A stretch of DNA of 64,000 bases, from the NCBI GenBank assembly GCA_963995525.1, contig OZ023213.1, positions 21,751,921 through 21,815,920 of the forward strand. The letters are read 5' to 3'. Under the pieces are notes generated by a model. The model ran no database searches, was not told the origin of the DNA, and saw only the letters and a program-made list of their open reading frames with translations. Position numbers and translations under genes: made by a program. The DNA is from Escarpia spicata. Its lineage: Eukaryota; Annelida; Polychaeta; Sabellida; Siboglinidae. This document shows positions 24,898 through 32,344 of the stretch, piece after piece. The stretch's first letter is position 1. Each line of letters starts with the position of its first letter.

Positions 24898-25353
24898 TTA
24901 ATGCAATGGCTTTAGCCAATCGAATACGAGACAGTCATTAGCCACCCGATCGGTGCCGAATATGTTCTGGAACGCCGTCAACGGCATGCCGCGACATCGG
25001 AGGAGTAGGTAGGCGACGCAATATTGTCCGCACACGTTAGAGACGACGCTCTGCAGTCTCTTGTCGTTGTACGTCCACGCGTCGCCGCAGTGTCGGTGCA
25101 GGAAGGTGCGGAAGTCGGCGTGCAGCGGCGGAAGACCGTACGAATCGAAGTACTCGCCGACGCCTCGGGGGTCGACGTAGACGGCCACCCAGTGCTCCCC
25201 CGGTTCGCCGCCGTCGTCGGTATTGCACACGAAGGCCATCGGGTAAGTGGTGGCGGTGGTGGAAAGTAGCGCGTCTTTAGGTACGACGCCGAGGACGGTG
25301 TATTTAGCGTACGCATCGAGTTCGAGGCGACGCAGCAGTTGGAACGTATCCAT
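24898..25353 (-). CDS. PRO: Adenain-type cysteine protease
   Basis: Virion maturation protease of the adenovirus-endopeptidase/Ulp1 superfamily, expected to cleave capsid precursors. It has 151 residues. The catalytic His54 sits in GEHWVAVYVD, the acid is Asp70 in EYFDSYG, Gln101 is the likely oxyanion residue and Cys108 (VCGQYC) the nucleophile. The Gln-to-Cys spacing of seven is the adenain arrangement. The ATG overlaps the stop of the major capsid gene by one base (TAATG), so it is the last gene of the structural unit and is probably reached by termination-reinitiation. It is complete, with no lesions. Confidence 0.93.
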   Translation of the reverse strand: MDTFQLLRRLELDAYAKYTVLGVVPKDALLSTTATTYPMAFVCNTDDGGEPGEHWVAVYVDPRGVGEYFDSYGLPPLHADFRTFLHRHCGDAWTYNDKRLQSVVSNVCGQYCVAYLLLRCRGMPLTAFQNIFGTDRVANDCLVFDWLKPLH

Positions 25354-26657
25354 TACGAGGTACAGTCGTACAGGACGTTCCGGGTCCGATCGATTTCCAT
25401 CACCGTCTCGAATTCCGCGTACACGATGACGTTCACCGGTCGGGGTAGCGGTATCGAGAACTGTATGTTAGCGCCCACGCTCCCCTGACGCGCGACGTTG
25501 AAATGGTCCCCGTCGCAGCAGTCGGGGGTTAGGTCGAAAGCGAAGACGGTGTAGCCGGCTTCGAAGTCCGATCGCGATATGTCGTTCCCCTCGTCCTCCC
25601 CCGCCTTTCCGGTGGCCTCGAAGAGATTCATGTAGCTTCGTATGTACCGGTGGTGCGGAAAGTCCGGTTGCAGCGGCTTGCTCGGCACCTGACGTCCGTC
25701 GACGTTGAGCGCTAGGAAGTTTATGTCGTTGTGATGCGCGTTGAACGGATTTCTAGTGTAGTCTCCGTTGTAGGCGGCGTTGTCGATCATCATCAGGATT
25801 ATGCGTTTCGGAATCGTGCCCATGTACAGGTTCTCGTGCGTGTGCGATAGCGTACCCGCGGTTATCGAGAACGACTTGCAGTCGACGCGGCGCATCGGAA
25901 ACTTAGCCGTTCCCAAAAGCCACGCTTTGATATGACCCAGCTGGACTTCCGGGTTCAACTTCACTTTTCGGACTTCCAGGTAAATCGAACGTATCACGAT
26001 ATGCCACCCCGGCGCGGCAGCCGCGCCCATGAGCGCGAAGGCGTCCTTCGACTGGATCATGCGTATTTTCGTGTCGACGCCGCTCGGTAGGAGGAGGTTT
26101 AGCATAAACGCGTCGACGTGCAGGCGTCCCATCATGTCCACCTCGGTACTGGCCGCCGTCAGATCGCGTCGCGCTACGAACCCGGTGTTATCGTCCCCGC
26201 GCGCGTTCATGTGTCCGGCGCTATCTTTGTACCACAACGACCCCGTGAGATGCGATCGTTTCGCGTCGCTACCGTAACTCAGCAGGGTCTCGATGTAGGC
26301 CCGGTACGCGTACGTATTGGTCGACGGCGTCACGAGCGTACCGTTCAGCGACACGTCGATTTGACTGAACAGCGAATGAAGGAAATTGTTGACCGGCGCC
26401 ACATTGGTGCCGGCCGCCAGATCGGTACCGTCCCCCTGAACCACTTTGAAGCGGACGTACATTTGAAGGCTCGCCAGGTCCGTATAGTCGTTACCCGACC
26501 CTGGAATGAGGAACTCGATAGGACCGCCGGCGTCGAGAGCCGTCAGCGGTTGGTAGGCGGTCCGATAACTGCTCTCGATGCTCTTCTGCGTCACCGGTCC
26601 GGCGAACAGGTCCAGTTCGGCCTTCACGCCCTCGCACGCTGTCTTTACGAACGCCAT
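25353..26657 (-). CDS. MCP: Polinton major capsid protein
   Basis: 434-residue double-jelly-roll hexon-like protein; trimers form the icosahedral shell. It is recognised from the family's N-terminal block (AELDLFAGPVTQKSIESS), a conserved GGPIEFLIPGSG, QIDVSLNG, and a C-terminal PVNVIVYAEFE strand close to the end. This is the family often labelled F54H12.2-like in animal genomes. It starts two bases after the stop of the pVI/pX-like gene and its stop overlaps the protease ATG. Length is normal and the frame is intact. Together with penton, ATPase and protease it shows that the element retains a full virion-building set. Confidence 0.92.
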   Translation of the reverse strand: MAFVKTACEGVKAELDLFAGPVTQKSIESSYRTAYQPLTALDAGGPIEFLIPGSGNDYTDLASLQMYVRFKVVQGDGTDLAAGTNVAPVNNFLHSLFSQIDVSLNGTLVTPSTNTYAYRAYIETLLSYGSDAKRSHLTGSLWYKDSAGHMNARGDDNTGFVARRDLTAASTEVDMMGRLHVDAFMLNLLLPSGVDTKIRMIQSKDAFALMGAAAAPGWHIVIRSIYLEVRKVKLNPEVQLGHIKAWLLGTAKFPMRRVDCKSFSITAGTLSHTHENLYMGTIPKRIILMMIDNAAYNGDYTRNPFNAHHNDINFLALNVDGRQVPSKPLQPDFPHHRYIRSYMNLFEATGKAGEDEGNDISRSDFEAGYTVFAFDLTPDCCDGDHFNVARQGSVGANIQFSIPLPRPVNVIVYAEFETVMEIDRTRNVLYDCTS

Positions 26658-26659
26658 CG

Positions 26660-27067
26660 TTACGCGTCGAATATATCGACCGGTCGACGTCCCCGCTTCC
26701 GTCTACTGACGGTCGTCGCCGTTCGACGCTGCTTCTTTATAGGCGGTCTTTTTTTCACCCGTCTCTTCTTCGGCGCCGGCCCTTTCAATAGGCCGTCGAG
26801 AAGATCGACGCCGGCCTCCTTCGCGCGTCGTTTTACCGACGCTTTCAGATTGCCGCCGCCGACGACGTCCCGCGCCACGTTCACGCCGGTTTTGAGCGCT
26901 CGTTTTCCCAACGCCAGGGCGCCTCTCTTAAAAAGCGGCATGACGCTTCGAAACAGGCTCCCGAAGATATTACCCAGACCGTGTCCGCGCTGACCTCGAC
27001 TGCCGATGAATACCGGTAGTTGACCGCCTACCTGTCGAACGTAGTAGTCCTCGTACGGGTTCGGCAT
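26660..27067 (-). CDS. pVI/pX-like minor virion protein
   Basis: 135 residues. Aromatic N-terminus (PYEDYYVRQ), a GLGNIFGSLF glycine-hydrophobic stretch, an amphipathic helix (residues about 40-70) and a strongly basic tail with a KKRRVKKR run. This layout resembles adenovirus pVI/pX-type membrane-active or core proteins and matches a gene normally found between capsid genes in Polintons. The spacing is two bases on each side (TAACC-ATG before, TAACG-ATG after). The role is inferred from layout and position. Confidence 0.7.
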   Translation of the reverse strand: MPNPYEDYYVRQVGGQLPVFIGSRGQRGHGLGNIFGSLFRSVMPLFKRGALALGKRALKTGVNVARDVVGGGNLKASVKRRAKEAGVDLLDGLLKGPAPKKRRVKKRPPIKKQRRTATTVSRRKRGRRPVDIFDA

Positions 27068-27069
27068 GG

Positions 27070-27936
27070 TTAAAACAATCTCGATTTACAGCGTCTGATG
27101 TGAAGCGTCGCCACTAGCTTCCCCCGCTCGAATGGTATCGGTTGACCGCAATCGTCTCTTATATCGACCTCGATCGTATCGAATTGATGCCGCAGCAGCT
27201 TCACGTATTGGACGCGATCGAACGTTTCCGAAATAACGCTACCGTTCGTACCGAAGACGGCGATATTTCGAAGAAGCGGTGCGTACACGTCGCCGACGAC
27301 GCGCGATTCCACGAGATCCGTGTACACGTACAGGGTGTCGACGCCCGCCTTCATGTCCACCGTATTTCGACCTTCGTACGCGTACGTGTACGAGGCGGGG
27401 GACGTCTCGATAATGACGACTTCCGGTTCGGGCCCTAGCATCGGCGGACTTACGATGACGTTCTTGTGGAAACCTAGCACGTTCTTCAGACGACCCGTAT
27501 CGGGTAGGGTAAAGGCGACACCCGCCGTCATACGCAGCGTTATTCGGTTAGAGACGCCGCTGTACTTTAGCTGCACCCTCACCTTATCGGTGCACAATTT
27601 CCTTATCGCCTCGTTGAGCTCGCGCAGTAGCAAGAAAACGTTGTTGTAGAAACCGTGAGTAATCGTACCCTGTCGGTATATCCCGATACCGTCCATGGTA
27701 GTGAAAAGACCCACCTCACCGTGCCGCGCCGACAGGTAGAAGGTAGCGTCCGCCTCTCTCACGTTGTACCACGTGTGCGGATACTGTAGCGTCACCAGTC
27801 CGCATTCCCATTCTCCGCCGGTCAGGTCGAACCGTCGCGGCAGCGTCGTGATGTAGTGCGTCAACGTATTTTCGGGGTGCCGCTTCGTAGACGCGTTGCT
27901 CGGTAGCGTCAGGTAAAAGTCAGACGATACCGCCAT
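27070..27936 (-). CDS. Penton / minor capsid protein
   Basis: 288-residue single-jelly-roll vertex protein. It starts with a short conserved N-terminus (SSDFYLTLPSNAS) and ends with the family block FDTIEVDIRDDCGQPIPFE followed by a final strand. The ATG lies inside the end of the preceding membrane-protein gene (17-base overlap) and the stop is two bases before the pVI/pX-like ATG. The frame is intact with normal length. It is expected to cap the fivefold vertices built by the neighbouring major capsid protein. Confidence 0.85.
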   Translation of the reverse strand: MAVSSDFYLTLPSNASTKRHPENTLTHYITTLPRRFDLTGGEWECGLVTLQYPHTWYNVREADATFYLSARHGEVGLFTTMDGIGIYRQGTITHGFYNNVFLLLRELNEAIRKLCTDKVRVQLKYSGVSNRITLRMTAGVAFTLPDTGRLKNVLGFHKNVIVSPPMLGPEPEVVIIETSPASYTYAYEGRNTVDMKAGVDTLYVYTDLVESRVVGDVYAPLLRNIAVFGTNGSVISETFDRVQYVKLLRHQFDTIEVDIRDDCGQPIPFERGKLVATLHIRRCKSRLF

Positions 27937-28303
27937 CGTCTCGTCGTCGTCGTCGACCGCCGCCGCTCATAGACGGGCTCGGGAGAAGATAACCGAGACA
28001 GCTGCTCAACAGCGCCGTCCACAGATTGGAGTCGCCTTGACCCCGCGTTAAATTGTATATACTAACGGCGATGACGAAGTACAGGACGATGACCTGACAG
28101 AGGAATACGATTTCGGCCTTTGGGCATTCGTTACCGCAGAGCCGCCATGGATCGGGTTCGTGGACGGTGGAGTCGTCGGCGTTCTCGACGGCGTCGACGG
28201 AGTCCTCGTTGGTAGTCGTCGTCGGCCTCTCTAAACCAGTAGCGGCGTCGACGGAGTCCTCTTTGGTAGTCTTCTTCGTCGGCTGCTCGTCCCTCGCCTC
28301 CAT
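27920..28303 (-). CDS. Small membrane protein of the structural unit
   Basis: 127 residues from ATG 28303. An acidic, Thr-rich N-terminus holds a duplicated EDSVDA element. A Cys pair (CGNEC) precedes one clear membrane helix (about 64-85, AEIVFLCQVIVLYFVIAVSI), then a second hydrophobic block DSNLWTALLSSCLGYLLPSP and a basic tail. The open frame extends upstream to 28693, but that part overlaps the integrase in another frame and lacks a promoter. A TATA box (28338-28343) 35-40 bases before 28303 fixes the start. It is the first gene of the unit leading to penton, pVI/pX-like, major capsid and protease. A similar small membrane protein is a recurring Polinton gene; its function is unknown. 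Confidence 0.8.
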   Translation of the reverse strand: MEARDEQPTKKTTKEDSVDAATGLERPTTTTNEDSVDAVENADDSTVHEPDPWRLCGNECPKAEIVFLCQVIVLYFVIAVSIYNLTRGQGDSNLWTALLSSCLGYLLPSPSMSGGGRRRRRDDGGIV

Positions 28304-28337
28304 AGCGCCACTGAGGTCTGCGGGTACAGCAGGGCCC

Positions 28338-28343
28338 CTTATA
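28338..28343 (-). promoter_or_regulatory. TATA box of the structural unit
   Basis: cgTATAAGgg on the minus strand, 35-40 bases before ATG 28303. Confidence 0.65.
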
Positions 28344-28419
28344 CGGGAGGAGCGCCGTTCCCCCGCATAAGCACGACTCGTGCAGTCGCCAGCATTCCTC
28401 GTGACGCGTCCAACGCATG

Positions 28420-29547
28420 CTATAGGTCCACGAGCGCCGCGGCGTCGATCCAACTGTTGAAGGAGGCCGGGTAACCGCTCCATTTCACGAGCGCCTCCGA
28501 ACCGCCGCCGCGACGACGCCGCCGCTGCAGAACCGCCTCCACCCGATACAGTTTGTCCTTCGGAACGACTACGCGTTGTACTTCCTGTTCGTAGAAGGCG
28601 CCCTCTACCGGTGTCCCCGCGTCGTCCTTCAGGCGATAAACGGGGGGTTCGGACGGATGCACCTCTACGACGGTGAAGAGCTCCTCGCTCCAATTAGGCA
28701 TGTATCCTTTTTTGAATTGACCCCTCGTCTTACTGATACGCACGCGATCGCCTTCGCGAAGTTTCGGTTTTTTTCCCCTACCACCGCCGCCGCCGCCGTA
28801 CAGGCGTTGCCATACCTCCTCCTGATTCGTCGCGTCGACGCTCGCCGGCGTCCTACCGATGCTTCGATGATAGGCGTTGTTGTACGAATGCACGAAATCC
28901 GGTAACGCCTCTACGTAGCGCAGCGTCTCGTGTTTCGTAAAATAACGCCACATGCGCGTTTTCAAAGTCCTATTGAAACGTTCCACGACGCTCGCTTTAG
29001 TCTCCTCGTTATGCGTCACGAAATGATGAACGCCGCGACTCTTTAGGAACGTTTGCAGGGGTCGATTCAGAAACTCGGTCCCCTTATCGGTCTGCAGCGC
29101 GTTCGGCGGCGTCGCGTCGTTCAGCAGACGCTCGAAGGCCGCGACGAGCGATGCGCCGGACTTATTCTTCAACGGAACGCACCACGCCCGCTTCGAAAAC
29201 ACGTCGATTACCGTCAATAGAAATGTTATACCGTCGTTGTGTTTTTTTAACCTAGTCAGATCGACCAGATCAGCTTGCCACTGCTGGTTTTGCCCGCCCA
29301 CGATAACGCAACGTCGTTTGAAACGTCTTTTAACCGGTTTGTGTAGAGTATAAGCGTCCTGCGCCGCTAGCCACCTCTCGACATCCGGGCGTCTTCGACC
29401 CCCCTTTGACGCGCGGTGCAACGCGTCGACACCTCCGTAACTCCCCGCTCGTTTCGGATCGAAGTAGAGTTCATTCAGTTCAGCGTCGTCATCGTCGTTT
29501 CGTTTTCGAAGGTTTCGTTTTGGACGACGACTCCACCCGGACACCAT
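28420..29547 (-). CDS. INT: Retroviral-type integrase with chromodomain
   Basis: 375-residue integrase that inserts the element and makes the 6-bp target duplication. The RNase-H-like core holds Asp93 (WQADLVDL), Asp154 (LQTDKGTEF) and Glu189 (VVERFNRT), the D,D-35-E type with 34 residues between the last two. An SH3-like stretch (GDRVRISKTRGQFKKGY) and a C-terminal chromodomain (333-375, YRVEAVLQ...LVKWSGYP..FNSWI) follow. A chromodomain usually steers insertion to methylated-histone chromatin. The N-terminus is basic and no HHCC zinc finger is obvious. It has its own TATA box at 29582-29588. Frame and catalytic residues are intact. Confidence 0.95.
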   Translation of the reverse strand: MVSGWSRRPKRNLRKRNDDDDAELNELYFDPKRAGSYGGVDALHRASKGGRRRPDVERWLAAQDAYTLHKPVKRRFKRRCVIVGGQNQQWQADLVDLTRLKKHNDGITFLLTVIDVFSKRAWCVPLKNKSGASLVAAFERLLNDATPPNALQTDKGTEFLNRPLQTFLKSRGVHHFVTHNEETKASVVERFNRTLKTRMWRYFTKHETLRYVEALPDFVHSYNNAYHRSIGRTPASVDATNQEEVWQRLYGGGGGGRGKKPKLREGDRVRISKTRGQFKKGYMPNWSEELFTVVEVHPSEPPVYRLKDDAGTPVEGAFYEQEVQRVVVPKDKLYRVEAVLQRRRRRGGGSEALVKWSGYPASFNSWIDAAALVDL

Positions 29548-29669
29548 GACGATGACGACGACGATCGACGAACGACGACTATTATATAGAGAGCGATAAC
29601 CGCGATGACGATGAGACCAACGACGGCGACCGTTCGTTGTATTGACGGCATCGTCACATCGATTCCCAA
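29475..29669 (-). CDS. Small single-pass membrane protein
   Basis: 64 residues with one membrane helix (about 12-34, TVAVVGLIVIAVIALYIIVVV), then RR and a polyserine. It overlaps the integrase start by 73 bases and the end of the 242-residue gene by 16. It is last in a three-gene unit. A short membrane protein at this place is plausible, but low-complexity codons keep confidence moderate. Confidence 0.5.
   Translation of the reverse strand: MGIDVTMPSIQRTVAVVGLIVIAVIALYIIVVVRRSSSSSSWCPGGVVVQNETFENETTMTTLN
29582..29588 (-). promoter_or_regulatory. TATA box of integrase
   Basis: TATATAA on the minus strand, 35-41 bases before ATG 29547. Confidence 0.65.
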
Positions 29670-30382
29670 TCGTCCAACGCTCTCTTTCTAGAACGTCGTC
29701 TTCGCACCGCCTTTCCCGCTGAACTGACCGATCCCGTCGCCTCCTCTCCTTCTCTTGACAGCCGCCGCCGTCGCTGCTCCATGTACTCCCGATAGCGCGG
29801 GTTGCCGACGAACTCCATAGGAATGTTCATACCCTTCATACTCAACCCGAAAGCGCGCCATCCTAGGGGCTGCGTCGTCTTCGTTCTCGTTCGCATGAGA
29901 TCGTTCACTAGATCGACCATGTTACTCCCCGCGATCGTTTTACCGTCGTACACGAATTCGCCGCGTTCGTTCCATCGACACAAGGGATCGGCTTTCATTT
30001 TCGCGATAAGTAGACTCGCCTTCCCTTTCAGCGTTTTCGGCATGCTGGCTACGATTTCGCGCTCTACGACCTCCGATGATGGTGGTGGCGCCGCCGTGGT
30101 CTGTGGTAGCTCGCCGCCGTCGGCGTTGACCATCGACACGCGTACCGGTTGCGCCGTTCGAGCCGCCTCTATAGTGTTGTAGCGACTCAGCAGCTGATTG
30201 TACGACACCACCTTATCGCGCTCGGATAAATCCGATCGCTCTAGAATATCTTTCATGTCGCTGTCCAGGCTACTCAGTACACGTAATCGAGGGGTGCTGC
30301 TCGACTGCTGCTGCTGCTGCGGTTGAAGGAGACTTTCCACCAATCGCGGGTCGACCAACGCCATCTTCTTCGCGTACTGCAT
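29654..30382 (-). CDS. Conserved Polinton protein, 242 residues
   Basis: N-terminal KKMALVDPRLVESL, a poly-Gln run, a helical segment (DSDMKDILERSDLSERDKVV), then a conserved C-terminal half: IVASMPKTLKGKASLLIAKM, RGEFVYDGKTI, GSNMVDLVNDLMR, and a basic Arg/Ser tail. I recognise this as a recurrent virion or DNA-associated Polinton gene whose function is not established. It starts three bases after the stop of the basic-protein gene (TAAGCG-ATG). A second in-frame ATG lies six codons in. The frame is intact. Confidence 0.75.
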   Translation of the reverse strand: MQYAKKMALVDPRLVESLLQPQQQQQSSSTPRLRVLSSLDSDMKDILERSDLSERDKVVSYNQLLSRYNTIEAARTAQPVRVSMVNADGGELPQTTAAPPPSSEVVEREIVASMPKTLKGKASLLIAKMKADPLCRWNERGEFVYDGKTIAGSNMVDLVNDLMRTRTKTTQPLGWRAFGLSMKGMNIPMEFVGNPRYREYMEQRRRRLSREGEEATGSVSSAGKAVRRRRSRKRALDDWESM

Positions 30383-30385
30383 CGC

Positions 30386-30793
30386 TTAACCCCCGATGAA
30401 CTGTTTGAGTAGTGGCAGGAAAACGGTGCTCGCTAACGGCGCTAGCAGGGCCGTCAGAAAACCACCCGCCCCCGTTTGCAAGATGGCTCGTTTCCGCTTC
30501 ACCGGAATTCGTTTGTTGACCAAGTCACGCAGGTGATCTCTGTATTTTGTCAACACGCGTTTCTGCTTCGGCGACACCTTCACGTTCCCTCTCAGAATAT
30601 TGTACGCGCAATCGCATAGACTACATATGAGACCGACCTCCGAGTGGGCGAGTACGGCTTTTCGCAGATCTACGTTCCGCTTATGTCTATCCATCAACTG
30701 CAGGGCGAAAACGTGTCTCTTCAGACGTCGCGCCGAAACGTCGTCAGTCTTCGGTCGTCGCTTCGCCGCTACCACCGCGCGTCTTCCCGGCAT
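30386..30793 (-). CDS. Small basic protein with hydrophobic tail
   Basis: 135 residues. An Arg/Lys-rich first part (RAVVAAKRRPK, KRHVFALQLMDRHKR), a helical middle with NILRGNVKVSPKQKRVL and KRIPVKRKRAIL, and a Gly/Leu-rich hydrophobic C-terminus (GGFLTALLAPLASTVFLPLL). This pattern recurs in Polintons next to the ATPase. It may condense DNA or line the capsid, but the role is inferred. A TATA box at 30829-30834 overlaps the stop of the ATPase gene and would start a unit of three genes. Confidence 0.75.
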   Translation of the reverse strand: MPGRRAVVAAKRRPKTDDVSARRLKRHVFALQLMDRHKRNVDLRKAVLAHSEVGLICSLCDCAYNILRGNVKVSPKQKRVLTKYRDHLRDLVNKRIPVKRKRAILQTGAGGFLTALLAPLASTVFLPLLKQFIGG

Positions 30794-30828
30794 ACCGACT
30801 AATGCGTACGCGGCGACGTCCCTCTCTA

Positions 30829-30834
30829 CTTATA
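30829..30834 (-). promoter_or_regulatory. TATA box of basic-protein unit
   Basis: TATAAG on the minus strand, 36-41 bases before ATG 30793. It is embedded in the ATPase stop. Confidence 0.6.
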
Positions 30835-31477
30835 GTTGACCACCACCACCACCACCCTTCCGTACGTAGACGTACTGAAGGGGGTCGTCCGGAAATATAC
30901 ACGTACGCAGGCGCATGTACTCTTCCGTTTCCTGTTTCAGGTCGACGAAGAGATAGCCGTACGCCGGCGACGTCGCGTTTTTGAAAGACTCTATCATGTA
31001 CTTGACCTCTCCCGGATACATCTGTTTCGCTAGGTGACCTACTTGACCAACGTCTCGGGGGTTCTTAAATAGTGCTAGGTATTGGGCGTTCAGGCTGATT
31101 GTGCGGTTTTCTCCCCCTTTCGGAAACATGTTCTGTCGGAGTTGTACGACCGACGTATTACAATGATGACTTTTTTTAGTAAATAGCGCCGTCACCCCAC
31201 TATCGGCTTCCTCCATGAGGTCGTCGAGTACTAAAAGCGTCCTCTTTTTACCGTCTAAATACGTCGTAGTCGGCAGGCCGTCTACGAACTCTATTTCCGG
31301 AGTCATAGACGCGTAGGCGGGCTGCCACTGCCCGTAACACCACAGGACTTTTTCGGGCGCCGGATCGATCATAGCGCTTCGTATCAGACGGTCGACGAAC
31401 GTCGTCTTACCGCATCCCGTAGGCCCTGATACTATACACGTAAACGGATGCTTCAACAACGGTCCGCTCATTTTCAC
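30830..31477 (-). CDS. ATP: DNA-packaging ATPase (FtsK/HerA, A32-like)
   Basis: 215-residue genome-packaging motor. Walker A GPTGCGKT is at 18-25 and Walker B LLVLDDL at 81-87, followed by a TKKSHHCNTSVVQLRQNMF block typical of the A32/HerA group, where an Asn/Gln sensor follows the B motif. It is expected to pump the linear genome into capsids made by the neighbouring structural unit. It has its own TATA box (31508-31514). An alternative start is the second Met at codon 3. The frame is intact with family-typical length. Confidence 0.93.
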   Translation of the reverse strand: MKMSGPLLKHPFTCIVSGPTGCGKTTFVDRLIRSAMIDPAPEKVLWCYGQWQPAYASMTPEIEFVDGLPTTTYLDGKKRTLLVLDDLMEEADSGVTALFTKKSHHCNTSVVQLRQNMFPKGGENRTISLNAQYLALFKNPRDVGQVGHLAKQMYPGEVKYMIESFKNATSPAYGYLFVDLKQETEEYMRLRTCIFPDDPLQYVYVRKGGGGGGQL

Positions 31478-31499
31478 GACTGATACTGGCTGATGTTTT

Positions 31500-31955
31500 T
31501 TACGCGTCTTTATAAAAGGAGCGCACCTCCATCAACAGTTTACCGAGCTTGTTCTCGCCCTCGACGTCACCAAGCCGGGTACCCCAGAAACCCTCCCTAC
31601 TCGGCACCCACTCCACCAAGTCGGCGTCCCCGGTGGCCAACAGTTCGGCCTTCAACTCCCCGCCGAACTTACTTATCAACAGCCCCTTCATACAGGCGAC
31701 CCTAACGACGTTCCAGTCGGTTCCCGTTCTCTTTTTTCGAATACCGTAACTGAGTCGTTTCGCTGCGTAGGGCGATCGCGTTCTTTTGATACACGCGGCG
31801 CAAGCGAGGTCTTCGTTGAATAGCGCTTTCCTATACTGATAGGCGTGCTCGACGGATCGGAAGACCCGACCGTACGCCGTCAATCGGCACCTGTACATAT
31901 TCGACAAGAAGGAGCGCGAACCGCCAAACTTTATACGTTCCGACGACGACAACAT
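31500..31955 (-). CDS. NADAR-domain (YbiA-like) protein
   Basis: 151 residues, essentially a single NADAR domain. Visible motifs: FGGSRSFLSNMY (10-21), FRSVEHAYQYRKA (32-44), YAAKRL (63-68), WNVVRVACMKGLL (81-93), LLATGDADLVEW (105-116), FWGTRLG (123-129) and GENKLGKLLMEVR (133-145). Family members are N-glycosidases acting on riboflavin intermediates or on ADP-ribosylated guanine, and some phage and antitoxin versions remove ADP-ribose from nucleic acid. It is the outermost gene at the right end, with its own TATA box (31984-31990), and is not part of the core Polinton set I know. A role in countering host ADP-ribosylation of viral DNA or NAD-linked defence is inference. Frame complete. Confidence 0.85.
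   Translation of the reverse strand: MLSSSERIKFGGSRSFLSNMYRCRLTAYGRVFRSVEHAYQYRKALFNEDLACAACIKRTRSPYAAKRLSYGIRKKRTGTDWNVVRVACMKGLLISKFGGELKAELLATGDADLVEWVPSREGFWGTRLGDVEGENKLGKLLMEVRSFYKDA
31508..31514 (-). promoter_or_regulatory. TATA box of ATPase
   Basis: TATAAAG on the minus strand, 31-37 bases before ATG 31477, just past the end of the NADAR gene. Confidence 0.65.
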
Positions 31956-31983
31956 GACTACTACCGATAAAAATCGCTACCGC

Positions 31984-31990
31984 CTATATA
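31984..31990 (-). promoter_or_regulatory. TATA box of NADAR gene
   Basis: TATATAG on the minus strand, 29-35 bases before ATG 31955. Confidence 0.6.
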
Positions 31991-32029
31991 GTCACGCTCC
32001 CGGGACAGGCGCCGGCTTCTATGAGCACT

Positions 32030-32150
32030 TCGATCGCTAGTCGTTGATCGCTTAGGACGTTGATCGCTAGGTGTGACTTGGGTTAATCGCTAGATGGCGT
32101 TATCACGTAACTAGGGACGCTGTTATTAATCGCTAGATGGCGCCTGTCGT
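32030..32150. repeat. Right subterminal short repeats
   Basis: Copies of gatcgctag / aatcgctagatggcg and taactagggacgc, which are inverted forms of the left-end words. Confidence 0.7.
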
Positions 32151-32338
32151 TCACAAAAAAGTGACAGGCCATCAATCACGTTTTTTATAAGTAGGTTCCC
32201 GATTCCACTCAGGTTACCAAAAAGCCTTTGATCTTTTTTTTATAAGTAGGTTCCCGATTTTGAAATCGACGTTTTTTATGCACGTAGTTAGATACAACAG
32301 GGGGCGTGGTTTGGGGCCAGTGTATCCTACTAACTACT
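32151..32338 (-). repeat. Right terminal inverted repeat of Polinton
   Basis: 188 bp, one base longer than the left copy, otherwise its exact reverse complement. Confidence 0.96.
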
Positions 32339-32344
32339 TCTGCT
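32339..32344. repeat. Right target-site duplication TCTGCT
   Basis: Exact match to 15762-15767. Confidence 0.93.

Larger units (their letters stand above)
15768..32338. mobile_element. Polinton/Maverick virus-like transposon, 16571 bp
   Basis: A self-synthesising DNA transposon related to adintoviruses, virophages and adenoviruses. It has AG...CT ends, 187/188-bp terminal inverted repeats and a 6-bp target duplication. It carries every core gene: protein-primed DNA polymerase B, retroviral-type integrase, packaging ATPase, adenain-type protease, double-jelly-roll major capsid and single-jelly-roll penton. Extra genes include an RPA-like protein and a NADAR-domain protein. It is GC- and CpG-rich inside AT-rich host DNA. 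The near-identical terminal repeats point to recent insertion. The polymerase is broken twice, so this copy probably cannot replicate alone. Confidence 0.97.

Noticed and set aside
26118..26993. 291-residue plus-strand frame opposite the capsid genes
   Set aside because: It is a shadow of the major capsid and pVI/pX-like genes created by GC-rich codons.
28304..28693. N-terminal extension of the small membrane protein to 257 residues
   Set aside because: It overlaps the integrase in another frame, is Arg/Gly low-complexity, and the TATA box at 28338 points to ATG 28303.
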